NCBI GenBank assembly: GCA_964644555.1
Contig: CAZXWI010000059.1
Span: 1-9,375, forward strand
From: RUG14186 sp964644555
GTDB taxonomy: Bacteria; Bacillota; Clostridia; Eubacteriales; Anaerofustaceae
DNA length: 9,375 bases
Direction of reading: 5' to 3'
The translations under genes and the position numbers were made by a program. Of this stretch, positions 1 through 6,717 are shown piece after piece (within the stretch, counting starts at the first letter, position 1; each line of letters starts with the position of its first letter). The notes beneath the pieces were generated by a model that saw only the letters and a program-made list of their open reading frames with translations, did no database searches and had not been told where the DNA came from.

Positions 1-4
1 ATTA

Positions 5-10
5 TATAAT
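5..10 (+). promoter_or_regulatory. Possible -10 element upstream of lon
   Basis: A perfect TATAAT hexamer lies 32 bases before the lon start codon, which would give a short leader of about 25 bases. The matching -35 would fall outside the window, so the promoter cannot be confirmed. In such AT-rich DNA a TATAAT occurs easily by chance. No CIRCE-type heat-shock operator is visible in the 42 bases available. Confidence 0.3.
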
Positions 11-42
11 AGATTATGTATGTTTATATTTAAGGAGAAAAG

Positions 43-2400
43 ATGTTTAAACCGTTTATGACTGACAAAACAAAAAATACAAAAGAAGATGTTGCAACCA
101 ACGAACTTATAGTTCCTTTGATTCCCACATCTTCACTCATAATCGGACCGTATGTGCCATCCACGATGGATCTTTATAAAGGCAAATATCTTTCTGCTGT
201 TATGAGCGTTTCCGACACTACAAGGTTGGTGGTTCTTGCCGATAAAATCAACGATGCCGTAACGGATGTTACTTTATCCGACATCAGAAAGGTGGGTACG
301 CTTTGCGATGTCAAGGGCATAATGAGATACACAAGGGATACTACCAGAGTAAGTACGGAGGGTAAAAGCAGGGTAATAATAAAAGATATTGTTTCCACCG
401 AACCGATACTCATGGCTAAAGTTGAGATTATTGATTATACTAAAGTTCAATATACTACAGAAGATTTTGCACTACTTTCGCTTCTTAAAGAAAAGTATTA
501 TGCATTATTGGGAATTTTGGGTAAATACGACGAAGAAAAGGAATCGAAACTTGAAACCAAATTGCCCGATGACGGTTGCGATTATGTAATGGCATTTGCG
601 CCACTCTCATCCGATGAGTTTTACAATGTTTTGGAATGCACCGATGTAAAGGCTCGTTTGATGATGATGAGCGAGTATGTGGATTTAGCCCTGCGAACGG
701 CACAGCTGGAAGTGGACTTGGAATCCAGAATTGCCACGAATTTTGCCGAAGAGCAAAAGGCTCGTTACTTAAGGGAGAAAAAAGAGCTTATCGACCGTGA
801 GCTTAACGGAGATGAAGATATCATCTCAAAATACCGTAAAGGTATTGAAGAACTTCCCATAGATGAAGAATATAAAGTAAGGCTCACAAAAGAACTCAAC
901 CGCCTTGAAGGCACTCCGCTAAGCTCTCAAGAAGCATCTGTCGGAATAGCGTACTTTGACTGCGTATTGGACCTGCCGTGGAACAAAGAAACCGATACGG
1001 ATTTTGATATAGTAAAAGCAGAGGAAATATTAAACGAAGATCACTACGGTCTTGAAAAAGTTAAGGAGCGAATCAGCGAATATTTGGCTGTGTTAAAGCT
1101 TACCGGTTCAATGAGAAGCCCGATTCTGTGTCTGGCAGGACCTCCGGGGGTTGGTAAAACATCTATTGCAAAGAGCATTGCAAGAGCCACCGGAAGAAAA
1201 TATACAAGACTTGCTCTCGGCGGAATGCATGACGAAGCCGAAATCAGAGGACACCGTAAAACCTATGTGGGTGCTATGCCGGGTAGGATTATAACAGGTC
1301 TAAGGCAGGTAAGAAGCACCAATACGGTATTTTTGCTTGATGAAATAGACAAATTGGCAAAGGATTACAAAGGTGATCCGGCAAGTGCTCTTTTGGAAGT
1401 ATTGGACCCTGAGCAGAACTCCACATTTATGGATAATTATGTAGAGATTCCCTTTGATTTATCGAATGTAATGTTTGTAACCACTGCTAACTCCCTCGGC
1501 GATATCCCCGAAGCCCTTTTGGACAGACTCGAAGTTATTGAGCTTGACGGATATTTGCCCGATGAAAAGCTTGAGATAGCAAAACGCCATTTGGTCAAAA
1601 AACAGATGGAGCTTAACGGTGTAAGCGAAGAGAATATTGCCTTTACAGACGAAATCCTCAACGAAATCATCAATAATTACACCAAAGAAGCCGGTGTCCG
1701 TCAGTTGGAACGCTGCATAGCGTCGCTTTGCAGAAAGGCTGCAAAGAAGCTTTTAACCGATAACGAAGCACTTAGCCTCGATACAGATATGCTTCGTGAG
1801 TACTTGGGAGCTAAGGTAAACAGCTACGATATTGCCTCCGATGAAGAATTAACAGGTGTAGTCAACGGACTTGCTTGGACATCTGTCGGAGGATGCACTC
1901 TTCAGATAGAGGCTTCCTATTCCGACGGCAGCGGCAAGCTCGAATTAACAGGGCAGCTTGGTGATGTAATGAAAGAAAGCGTAAAAGCCGCAATAGGATA
2001 TTTGAAAGCCAACAGCGACAGATACGGCATTGATAAAAAGTTCTGGGATGAAAAGGATATACATATCCATGTGCCGGAAGGTGCGGTTCCAAAAGACGGC
2101 CCAAGCGCCGGTGTTACCATGGCAACTGCACTCTACAGCATTGCAACAAATAAGCCCATAAGCCAAAAACTTGCCATGACAGGTGAAATCACCTTAACAG
2201 GCAGAGTCTTGGCAATAGGTGGCTTAAGAGAGAAACTCCTTGCTGCGGCGAGAGCTAAGATAGATAGGGTAATTATTCCGAAACAAAACGAAAAAGATTT
2301 GGTAGATGTTCCCGATAAATACAAAGAACTTCTTCAAATATCATTTGCCGAAAGAATAGATGATGTTTACGAGTTCGTTTTCGGAGAAAAAATATGTTAA
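43..2400 (+). CDS. lon: ATP-dependent Lon protease (LonA type)
   Basis: LonA is a cytosolic hexameric AAA+ serine protease that unfolds and degrades misfolded and selected regulatory proteins. The 785-residue length is normal for the family. Domain order is an N-terminal substrate-binding domain (about 20-205), a helical linker, the AAA+ module (about 325-575) and the protease domain (about 600-785). Visible motifs are Walker A GPPGVGKT at 366-373, Walker B FLLDE at 430-434, the conserved EIRGHRKTYVGAMPGR stretch, and PKDGPSAG with catalytic Ser688. The partner Lys731 lies in GGLREKLLAA. The Ser-Lys spacing of 43 equals that of E. coli Lon (S679/K722). AAGGAG at 32-37, 5 bases before the ATG, supports this start over the in-frame ATG at 58. 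The N-domain is divergent: the usual PLR...FP signature is replaced by IPTSSLIIGP. The gene overlaps engB by 7 bases. Confidence 0.97.
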   Translation: MFKPFMTDKTKNTKEDVATNELIVPLIPTSSLIIGPYVPSTMDLYKGKYLSAVMSVSDTTRLVVLADKINDAVTDVTLSDIRKVGTLCDVKGIMRYTRDTTRVSTEGKSRVIIKDIVSTEPILMAKVEIIDYTKVQYTTEDFALLSLLKEKYYALLGILGKYDEEKESKLETKLPDDGCDYVMAFAPLSSDEFYNVLECTDVKARLMMMSEYVDLALRTAQLEVDLESRIATNFAEEQKARYLREKKELIDRELNGDEDIISKYRKGIEELPIDEEYKVRLTKELNRLEGTPLSSQEASVGIAYFDCVLDLPWNKETDTDFDIVKAEEILNEDHYGLEKVKERISEYLAVLKLTGSMRSPILCLAGPPGVGKTSIAKSIARATGRKYTRLALGGMHDEAEIRGHRKTYVGAMPGRIITGLRQVRSTNTVFLLDEIDKLAKDYKGDPASALLEVLDPEQNSTFMDNYVEIPFDLSNVMFVTTANSLGDIPEALLDRLEVIELDGYLPDEKLEIAKRHLVKKQMELNGVSEENIAFTDEILNEIINNYTKEAGVRQLERCIASLCRKAAKKLLTDNEALSLDTDMLREYLGAKVNSYDIASDEELTGVVNGLAWTSVGGCTLQIEASYSDGSGKLELTGQLGDVMKESVKAAIGYLKANSDRYGIDKKFWDEKDIHIHVPEGAVPKDGPSAGVTMATALYSIATNKPISQKLAMTGEITLTGRVLAIGGLREKLLAAARAKIDRVIIPKQNEKDLVDVPDKYKELLQISFAERIDDVYEFVFGEKIC

Positions 2401-2996
2401 AAGTAACAAGTGCCGAAATAGCACTCAGTGCGGCAGCATTAAAACAATTTCCCAAAGACAAGCGCTATGAAATAGTGCTTGTGGGAAAGAGCAATGTGGG
2501 AAAATCGTCGTTTATAAATGCGGTGATAGGAAGAAATGCACTTGCCAGAACTTCATCATCTCCGGGTAAAACGCAGACCGCAAATTTTTATTTGATAAAC
2601 AAAGATTTTTATTTTGTGGATATGCCCGGATACGGATACGCAAAAACATCAAAGCAAGTTAAAGACAATTTCGTGCCTTTGATAGAAACTTATCTTAAAA
2701 ACAGAAATACCGATTTTACCGTATTCCATTTGCTTGATTATCGACATCCGCCGACACAGGAGGATATACGAATGAGAAAGGTGATAACATCAAACGGAAT
2801 CATTCCGGTAAGCGTTTTTACAAAAGAAGATAAGCTCAAAAGAAATGAGCGTGCAAAACTCTTTAATACCATAACCGAAACTTTGGGAATCGGCGAAGAC
2901 GAAGCGGTATTTGAGTTCAGCACGATAAAGAAACCATTAATAGAAGAAATGCAAGAATTTATAGGAGATTTAATATGCTCGATATCAGAAGAATAA
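2394..2996 (+). CDS. engB: Ribosome-biogenesis GTPase EngB/YsxC (YihA family)
   Basis: EngB is a TRAFAC-class GTPase needed for assembly of the large (50S) ribosomal subunit. The 200-residue length is typical. The five G motifs are visible: G1 GKSNVGKS at 31-38, G2 around PGKTQT with Thr60, G3 DMPGYGYAK beginning at Asp76, G4 TKEDK at 143-147 and G5 near FSTIKK at 175-180. The family-typical DYRHPPTQED stretch lies at 115-124. The start codon sits inside the end of lon (ATGTTAA overlap), and GGAG at 2383-2386 within lon is a correctly spaced ribosome binding site, so translational coupling to lon is likely. The lon-engB order matches lonA-ysxC of Bacillus. Its last 22 bases overlap the start of serS. 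Identification is secure from motifs and context. Confidence 0.96.
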   Translation: MLKVTSAEIALSAAALKQFPKDKRYEIVLVGKSNVGKSSFINAVIGRNALARTSSSPGKTQTANFYLINKDFYFVDMPGYGYAKTSKQVKDNFVPLIETYLKNRNTDFTVFHLLDYRHPPTQEDIRMRKVITSNGIIPVSVFTKEDKLKRNERAKLFNTITETLGIGEDEAVFEFSTIKKPLIEEMQEFIGDLICSISEE

Positions 2997-4249
2997 GACA
3001 GAATCCTGAAGAAGTACAGGAATTATTAAACAGACGCGGTGATATATGCTTAACTCCCGTATTGGAAGCCGATGAAAAAAGAAGAAATCTTGTAACAAAG
3101 GCAGAACAGCTTAAGGCAAAACAAAACGAAGATTCAAAGAAGATACCTCTTTTAAAGAAAGAAGGTAAAGACACTACAGCTCTCATGGCTGAAATGAAAG
3201 AACTTTCCGAAAGCGTTAAAAAGCTTAATGAAGAGATAGCACTGGCAGATGAAACATTAAATAATCTTTTGCTTGCAATCCCCAATACACCGAACCCCGA
3301 TATTTGCATAGGAAAAAGTGATGTTGATAATAAAGAAGTAAGAAGAGTGGGAACACCGAGAGAGTTTGATTTTGAATACAAAGCTCATTGGGACCTTGGA
3401 ACAGATCTTGATATACTCGATTTTGAGCGTGCCGTAAAAATTGCCGGAGCAAGATTCTCAATGTTTAAGGGTAAAGGTGCGTTACTTGAAAGAGCAATAC
3501 TTAACTTTATGCTCACAACTCACACAACTAAAGAAACAGGAGCTTATACCGAAATACTTCCTCCTCTTATGGTAAACCGTGCATCAATGACAGGCACAGG
3601 TCAGCTTCCCAAATTCGAAGAAGATGCTTTTAATGTAAAAAACAACGACTTCTTCCTTATCCCCACAGCGGAAGTGCCTGTTACAAATATTCATTCGGGA
3701 GAAATATTAAATAAATCGGATCTTCCGAAATACTATACCGCATATACGCCTTGCTTCAGAGCTGAAGCAGGCAGTGCCGGAAGAGATACCAGAGGTCTTA
3801 TCAGAAACCACCAGTTTGATAAAGTTGAGCTTGTTAAATTGGCTGATCCGGAAAATTCGTATGACGAATTGGAAAAACTCACCAATGATGCAGAACTTAT
3901 TTTGCAAAAATTGGAAATTCCTTACAGAGTTGTGGAATTATGCACAGGTGATATCGGATTCTCCAGCGCCAAAACTTATGATATCGAAGTTTGGATGCCC
4001 AGTTACAACAGATATGTTGAAATAAGCTCATGTTCCAACTTCGAAGACTTCCAGGCAAGACGAGCAAACATAAGATTCCGTGATGATGACGGTAAAGTAA
4101 AATTCGTTCATACACTCAACGGTTCTGCACTTGCTGTAGGAAGAACATTTGCCGCAATATTGGAAAATTACCAAAATGAGGACGGCAGCATAACTATTCC
4201 CGAAGTTTTAAGACCGTTTATGGGTGGATTGGAAGTAATAACTAAATAG
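2975..4249 (+). CDS. serS: Seryl-tRNA synthetase
   Basis: This class II aminoacyl-tRNA synthetase charges tRNA-Ser (and tRNA-Sec where present) with serine in the cytosol. At 424 residues it has the usual length. Residues 1-105 form the tRNA-binding arm, with a Lys/Glu-rich coiled-coil hairpin around 30-100. The catalytic core shows motif 1 near YTEILPP (191-197), the serine-binding TAE at 231-233, motif 2 FRAEAGSAGRDTRG beginning at 261, and motif 3 with ALAVGRTFAAILENYQ ending at 400. AGGAG at 2963-2967 lies 7 bases before the ATG and inside engB, so the 22-base overlap is probably a coupled reinitiation junction. No T-box leader precedes the gene, because the upstream bases are coding sequence of engB. 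Confidence 0.97.
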   Translation: MLDIRRIRQNPEEVQELLNRRGDICLTPVLEADEKRRNLVTKAEQLKAKQNEDSKKIPLLKKEGKDTTALMAEMKELSESVKKLNEEIALADETLNNLLLAIPNTPNPDICIGKSDVDNKEVRRVGTPREFDFEYKAHWDLGTDLDILDFERAVKIAGARFSMFKGKGALLERAILNFMLTTHTTKETGAYTEILPPLMVNRASMTGTGQLPKFEEDAFNVKNNDFFLIPTAEVPVTNIHSGEILNKSDLPKYYTAYTPCFRAEAGSAGRDTRGLIRNHQFDKVELVKLADPENSYDELEKLTNDAELILQKLEIPYRVVELCTGDIGFSSAKTYDIEVWMPSYNRYVEISSCSNFEDFQARRANIRFRDDDGKVKFVHTLNGSALAVGRTFAAILENYQNEDGSITIPEVLRPFMGGLEVITK

Positions 4250-4261
4250 GAAGTTAAAAAT

Positions 4262-5350
4262 ATGAAAGAAGATATTAACAATATCGAAGGAAACGATTCT
4301 CAAACCGAGTCTTTGAATAAGGGGAAAAAGGTAAGGCTTTCAAAAGAAAAGTTAAATAAAAAAGCAAATAAAACAGAAGAGAGTCAAGCCGACGAATCTT
4401 CGAATGTGGTTATTAATGTGATAGAGGACGAACCTTTTGAGGATTTGAGTGCGTTTTATAATACAAAGGATATAGGCGTATTGGATTCCGAAGATGATAA
4501 AAAAGTACAAAAGCCCAAGAAAGCAAAGAAGATAATTGCATTAGTTCTCGGCTTGATACTTCTTATAGGAGCAGGGTTAGGAATTTATTTCGGTTTAATT
4601 AAGGATCACAATACATATTATACATTATATGAAAAAGACCATGTATATTCCAACGGCACAATCCAGATAGAGTTTGAACAGCTCAATATATTGGATTCGC
4701 TTCTTACATATGAATTCGATGAAGATTATGTCTATGTGGCATTGGTATATAATTTCAAAAATGTATCTGGCGAAACACTGGATTGGAGTGCAACTCCTTA
4801 TATGAGCATGAAACCGTATGTGTTTGTTGAAGGAAAAGGATATCTTCCCATGCAAGAAGATTCCGAAGAAGCAAAGGCTCTGCTTTCGGCTCTTTCGTCC
4901 AATGTAATGGATGAAATAAAAGACGATCATACATCGGATATAGTCAATATGGATAATTCGACTACCAATAATGCTTCGACAGGGGAAGGTAATAATGTAA
5001 ATGATTCGGTCGAACCGAGTGATAATCAGAATACCGCTAATGATAATAATGCAGCGGATACTCCCGAAACTGTGGAATTGGAAAATAATGTTTTGTACGG
5101 AAACTTCGATTTCGGTGCGTTGCAAATATTTGCACTGGATTACGGTGTTGATTTTTCGGGTTTGAAAGATGATTTGGCTCCCGGAGAAACAAGACAAAGT
5201 GCCGATGTGTTTAAAATAAGAAAGGAATTGTTTGATAACAATATCTTCTTTATCGGTGCAGATAATCTCGATGCTATATTTAAAATAGATCTTACCCCAG
5301 TTGATACAACACAGGTAAATAATACCGACAATGCGGATAATGCTCAATAA
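4262..5350 (+). CDS. Single-pass membrane protein with DUF4352/DUF5067-like extracellular domain, function unknown
   Basis: I do not recognise this as a named gene. The 362-residue product has a charged, Lys/Glu/Ser-rich cytoplasmic N-terminus (1-90), a Lys-rich stop at 84-90, one clear transmembrane helix at about 91-112, and an outside C-terminal part. The segment at 130-195 (DEDYVYVALVYNFKNVSGET and following) and the segment at 279-345 (LAPGETRQSADVFKI) resemble the two halves of the beta-sandwich folds in DUF4352/DUF5067 proteins, which are common in Firmicute lipoproteins and envelope proteins. A low-complexity Asn/Asp/Ser/Thr-rich insert at about 222-273 separates the halves. There is no signal-peptidase or lipobox site. 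AGGAAG at 4248-4253, overlapping the serS stop, is the ribosome binding site. The gene sits 12 bases after serS and 14 before trpS, so it is probably co-transcribed. The domain assignment is by eye and moderate; the topology is more secure. Confidence 0.85.
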   Translation: MKEDINNIEGNDSQTESLNKGKKVRLSKEKLNKKANKTEESQADESSNVVINVIEDEPFEDLSAFYNTKDIGVLDSEDDKKVQKPKKAKKIIALVLGLILLIGAGLGIYFGLIKDHNTYYTLYEKDHVYSNGTIQIEFEQLNILDSLLTYEFDEDYVYVALVYNFKNVSGETLDWSATPYMSMKPYVFVEGKGYLPMQEDSEEAKALLSALSSNVMDEIKDDHTSDIVNMDNSTTNNASTGEGNNVNDSVEPSDNQNTANDNNAADTPETVELENNVLYGNFDFGALQIFALDYGVDFSGLKDDLAPGETRQSADVFKIRKELFDNNIFFIGADNLDAIFKIDLTPVDTTQVNNTDNADNAQ

Positions 5351-5364
5351 AAGGAGAATTTAAA

Positions 5365-6372
5365 ATGTTTGATAAGGATAAGAAGCTGATTTTCAGCGGT
5401 ATTCAGCCATCAGGCGAGTTTACCATAGGAAACTATTTCGGAGCAATAAAAAACTGGGTTAAGCTGCAAGATGAATATAACTGCATATATTGCCTTGCGG
5501 ATATGCATGCAATTACCGTAGCCCAAGTTCCTGCCGATTTGAGAAGAAGAACGCTGGAATGTTCGGCAATGCTTATCGCTTCCGGCATTGACCCAGAGAA
5601 AAGTCTTTTATTCGTTCAGTCGCATGTAGCTGCTCACGCAGAGCTTTGCTGGATACTTAATTGCAATTCGTATATGGGTGAAATGTCCAGAATGACTCAA
5701 TATAAAGACAAAAGCGCAAAACAAGGCGAAAATATTCGTGTGGGATTATTCGATTATCCTGTTTTGATGGCTGCGGATATATTGTTGTACAATGCTGATT
5801 TAGTGCCTGTAGGTGACGATCAGACTCAGCATTTGGAGCTCGCAAGAAATATTGCGGAGCGTTTCAACAACAATTATTCCCCGACATTCGTTGTGCCGGA
5901 GGGTTATTTTTCGAAAAACGGTTCCAGAGTAATGAGTCTTGCCGATCCTCATAAGAAGATGAGTAAAAGCGATGAAAACAAAAATGCATTCATCCTTATG
6001 AAGGATAACAAAGACATTATAATCTCCAAATTTAAAAAAGCCGTTACCGACAGCGGATGCGAGATAATCTTTGATCGTGAAAACAAACCGGGTATTTCGA
6101 ATTTATTGGAAATTTACGCTTCTGCTTGTGAAATAAGCATTGACGAAGCACAAAAAGAATTCGAAAATTCAAGTTATGCAGAGTTTAAATTGGCGGTCGG
6201 GGAAGCGGTTGCGGATGCATTATCCCCGATACAAAGCGAATACGAAAGAATTATGCAAGATAAAGACTTTATCGATTCCGTATTTGCAAAGAGCGCCGGT
6301 GAAGCTTCTTACATAGCATCTAAGGTTTTGACCAAGGTCAAAAAGAAAGTAGGATTCTATTTACCCCAATAA
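5365..6372 (+). CDS. trpS: Tryptophanyl-tRNA synthetase
   Basis: This class I aminoacyl-tRNA synthetase activates tryptophan with ATP and loads tRNA-Trp. The 335-residue length is typical of the bacterial enzyme. The HIGH-equivalent motif is PSGEFTIGN (15-23) and the KMSKS loop is intact at 198-202. The YPVLMAADILLYNADLVPVG region (131-150) contains Asp138, which by alignment to the family corresponds to the tryptophan-indole-recognising Asp. GDDQTQHLE follows. AAGGAG at 5351-5356, 8 bases before the ATG, fixes the start. It is the last gene of the first unit. There is no T-box riboswitch in the 14-base gap, so any tryptophan-dependent control must act on the whole operon or not exist. A weak AT-only hairpin overlaps its stop codon. 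Confidence 0.97.
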   Translation: MFDKDKKLIFSGIQPSGEFTIGNYFGAIKNWVKLQDEYNCIYCLADMHAITVAQVPADLRRRTLECSAMLIASGIDPEKSLLFVQSHVAAHAELCWILNCNSYMGEMSRMTQYKDKSAKQGENIRVGLFDYPVLMAADILLYNADLVPVGDDQTQHLELARNIAERFNNNYSPTFVVPEGYFSKNGSRVMSLADPHKKMSKSDENKNAFILMKDNKDIIISKFKKAVTDSGCEIIFDRENKPGISNLLEIYASACEISIDEAQKEFENSSYAEFKLAVGEAVADALSPIQSEYERIMQDKDFIDSVFAKSAGEASYIASKVLTKVKKKVGFYLPQ

Positions 6373-6393
6373 AATAAAAAATGATTTATTTTA
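6370..6393 (+). terminator. Weak AT-only hairpin at the trpS stop codon
   Basis: TAAAATAAA (6370-6378) and TTTATTTTA (6385-6393) form a perfect 9-base-pair stem with a 6-base loop, starting at the trpS stop codon. The stem has no G-C pair and no separate U tract follows, so it may be a weak terminator or an mRNA 3'-end stabiliser. It could also be chance in AT-rich DNA. Read-through into the next region is quite possible, in which case the strong terminator at 6501-6542 would end the operon. Confidence 0.35.
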
Positions 6394-6402
6394 CAAAATC
6401 TA

Positions 6403-6431
6403 TTGATTTATTGCAAATATAATAGTAAAAT
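6403..6431 (+). promoter_or_regulatory. Sigma-A-like promoter for a candidate small RNA
   Basis: TTGATT (6403-6408) and TAAAAT (6426-6431) are separated by exactly 17 bases, close to the TTGACA-N17-TATAAT consensus. Transcription would start near 6438. No ORF with a ribosome binding site follows within the next 100 bases, but a strong terminator does. An overlapping TATAAT at 6418-6423 has no matching -35 at 16-18 bases. The call rests on sequence match only. Confidence 0.55.
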
Positions 6432-6437
6432 CGTATG

Positions 6438-6542
6438 CGGAGAAAGTTGTTTCTTCAAATTTTACAACATTGGTTTTAATTTAGGTTACCCCCAATTCTG
6501 ATGACCTGTAGTGGTGTTTTTCGCTGCTGTGGGTCATTTTTT
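6438..6542 (+). ncRNA. Candidate small RNA (about 105 nt) with 5' hairpin, C-rich segment and intrinsic terminator
   Basis: Between a plausible promoter and a strong terminator lies a transcript of about 105 bases with no credible coding capacity. Its 5' end can fold GGAGAAA (6439-6445) against TTTCTTC (6450-6456) with a four-base GTTG loop, seven pairs including one G-U. A largely unstructured AT-rich segment follows, then a run of five C (6489-6493), then the terminator hairpin. ATTGG (6469-6473) could pair with CCAAT (6492-6496), partly masking the C run. A 5' stabilising hairpin, a C-rich single-stranded stretch and a terminator is the layout of several Gram-positive base-pairing sRNAs that target Shine-Dalgarno sequences. 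I do not recognise a known RNA family. Alternatively it is simply the trpS operon 3' UTR and terminator. Confidence 0.45.
6501..6542 (+). terminator. Strong rho-independent terminator
   Basis: ATGACCTGTAGTGGTG (6501-6516) pairs along all 16 positions with CGCTGCTGTGGGTCAT (6522-6537), with a TTTTT loop (6517-6521). There are 10 Watson-Crick and 6 G-U pairs. The stem runs directly into a U tract ending at 6542. Because the wobble pairs would become A-C mismatches on the other strand, the hairpin works only for + strand RNA. It ends either the trpS operon, the candidate small RNA, or both. Confidence 0.85.
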
Positions 6543-6585
6543 ATGTGTTGAACATTGTTTTAAAAGCAAAATTAAAAAAAATCAT

Positions 6586-6612
6586 TTGAAAACTGAAATA
6601 ATATGTTATACT
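6586..6612 (+). promoter_or_regulatory. Extended -10 promoter for the rny-ymdB-spoVS unit
   Basis: TATACT (6607-6612) is preceded by TGT (6604-6606), giving the extended -10 form TGnTATACT. A TTGAAA -35-like hexamer lies at 6586-6591, but its spacing of 15 is short, so the extended -10 probably matters more. Transcription would start near 6619, giving a leader of about 100 bases before the rny start at 6718. It lies just after a strong terminator, where a fresh promoter is expected. Confidence 0.55.
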
Positions 6613-6717
6613 TAAACTAAATAAGTGAAGTGTTTTTCTGAACGAATTTAACAATAATAAATAATTATATATCGATTTTCTTAAATGTTTTTTGGCAATT
6701 TAATAATAGGAGGAGTT

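Noticed and set aside
2959..3381. 140-residue Ser/Leu/Phe-rich open frame on the - strand opposite serS
   Set aside because: Composition is the mirror of Lys/Glu-rich coiled-coil codons of SerS. Not a real gene.
4625..5347. 240-residue open frame on the - strand opposite the membrane-protein gene
   Set aside because: Its product is an improbable Ile/Phe/Cys/Arg-rich chain with no domain, and it has no ribosome binding site. It is an antisense shadow of the AT-rich, stop-poor sense gene, whose frame and topology make sense.
6498..6540. Possible hammerhead ribozyme: CTGATGA core at 6498-6504 followed by a hairpin
   Set aside because: The required GAAA core strand after stem II is missing (the stem runs straight into the U tract), and no flanking stem I/III pairing or cleavage triplet is evident. 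The heptamer is coincidental and its ATGA is part of the terminator stem.
6548..6576. Another -35-like TTGAAC after the terminator
   Set aside because: No acceptable -10 lies 16-18 bases downstream; the sequence there is ATTAAA within an A-rich run.
6373..6684. Riboswitch or T-box leader ahead of rny
   Set aside because: I found no T-box core, and nothing resembling SAM, preQ1 or fluoride riboswitch conserved cores. The gap is better explained by terminator, candidate sRNA and promoter.
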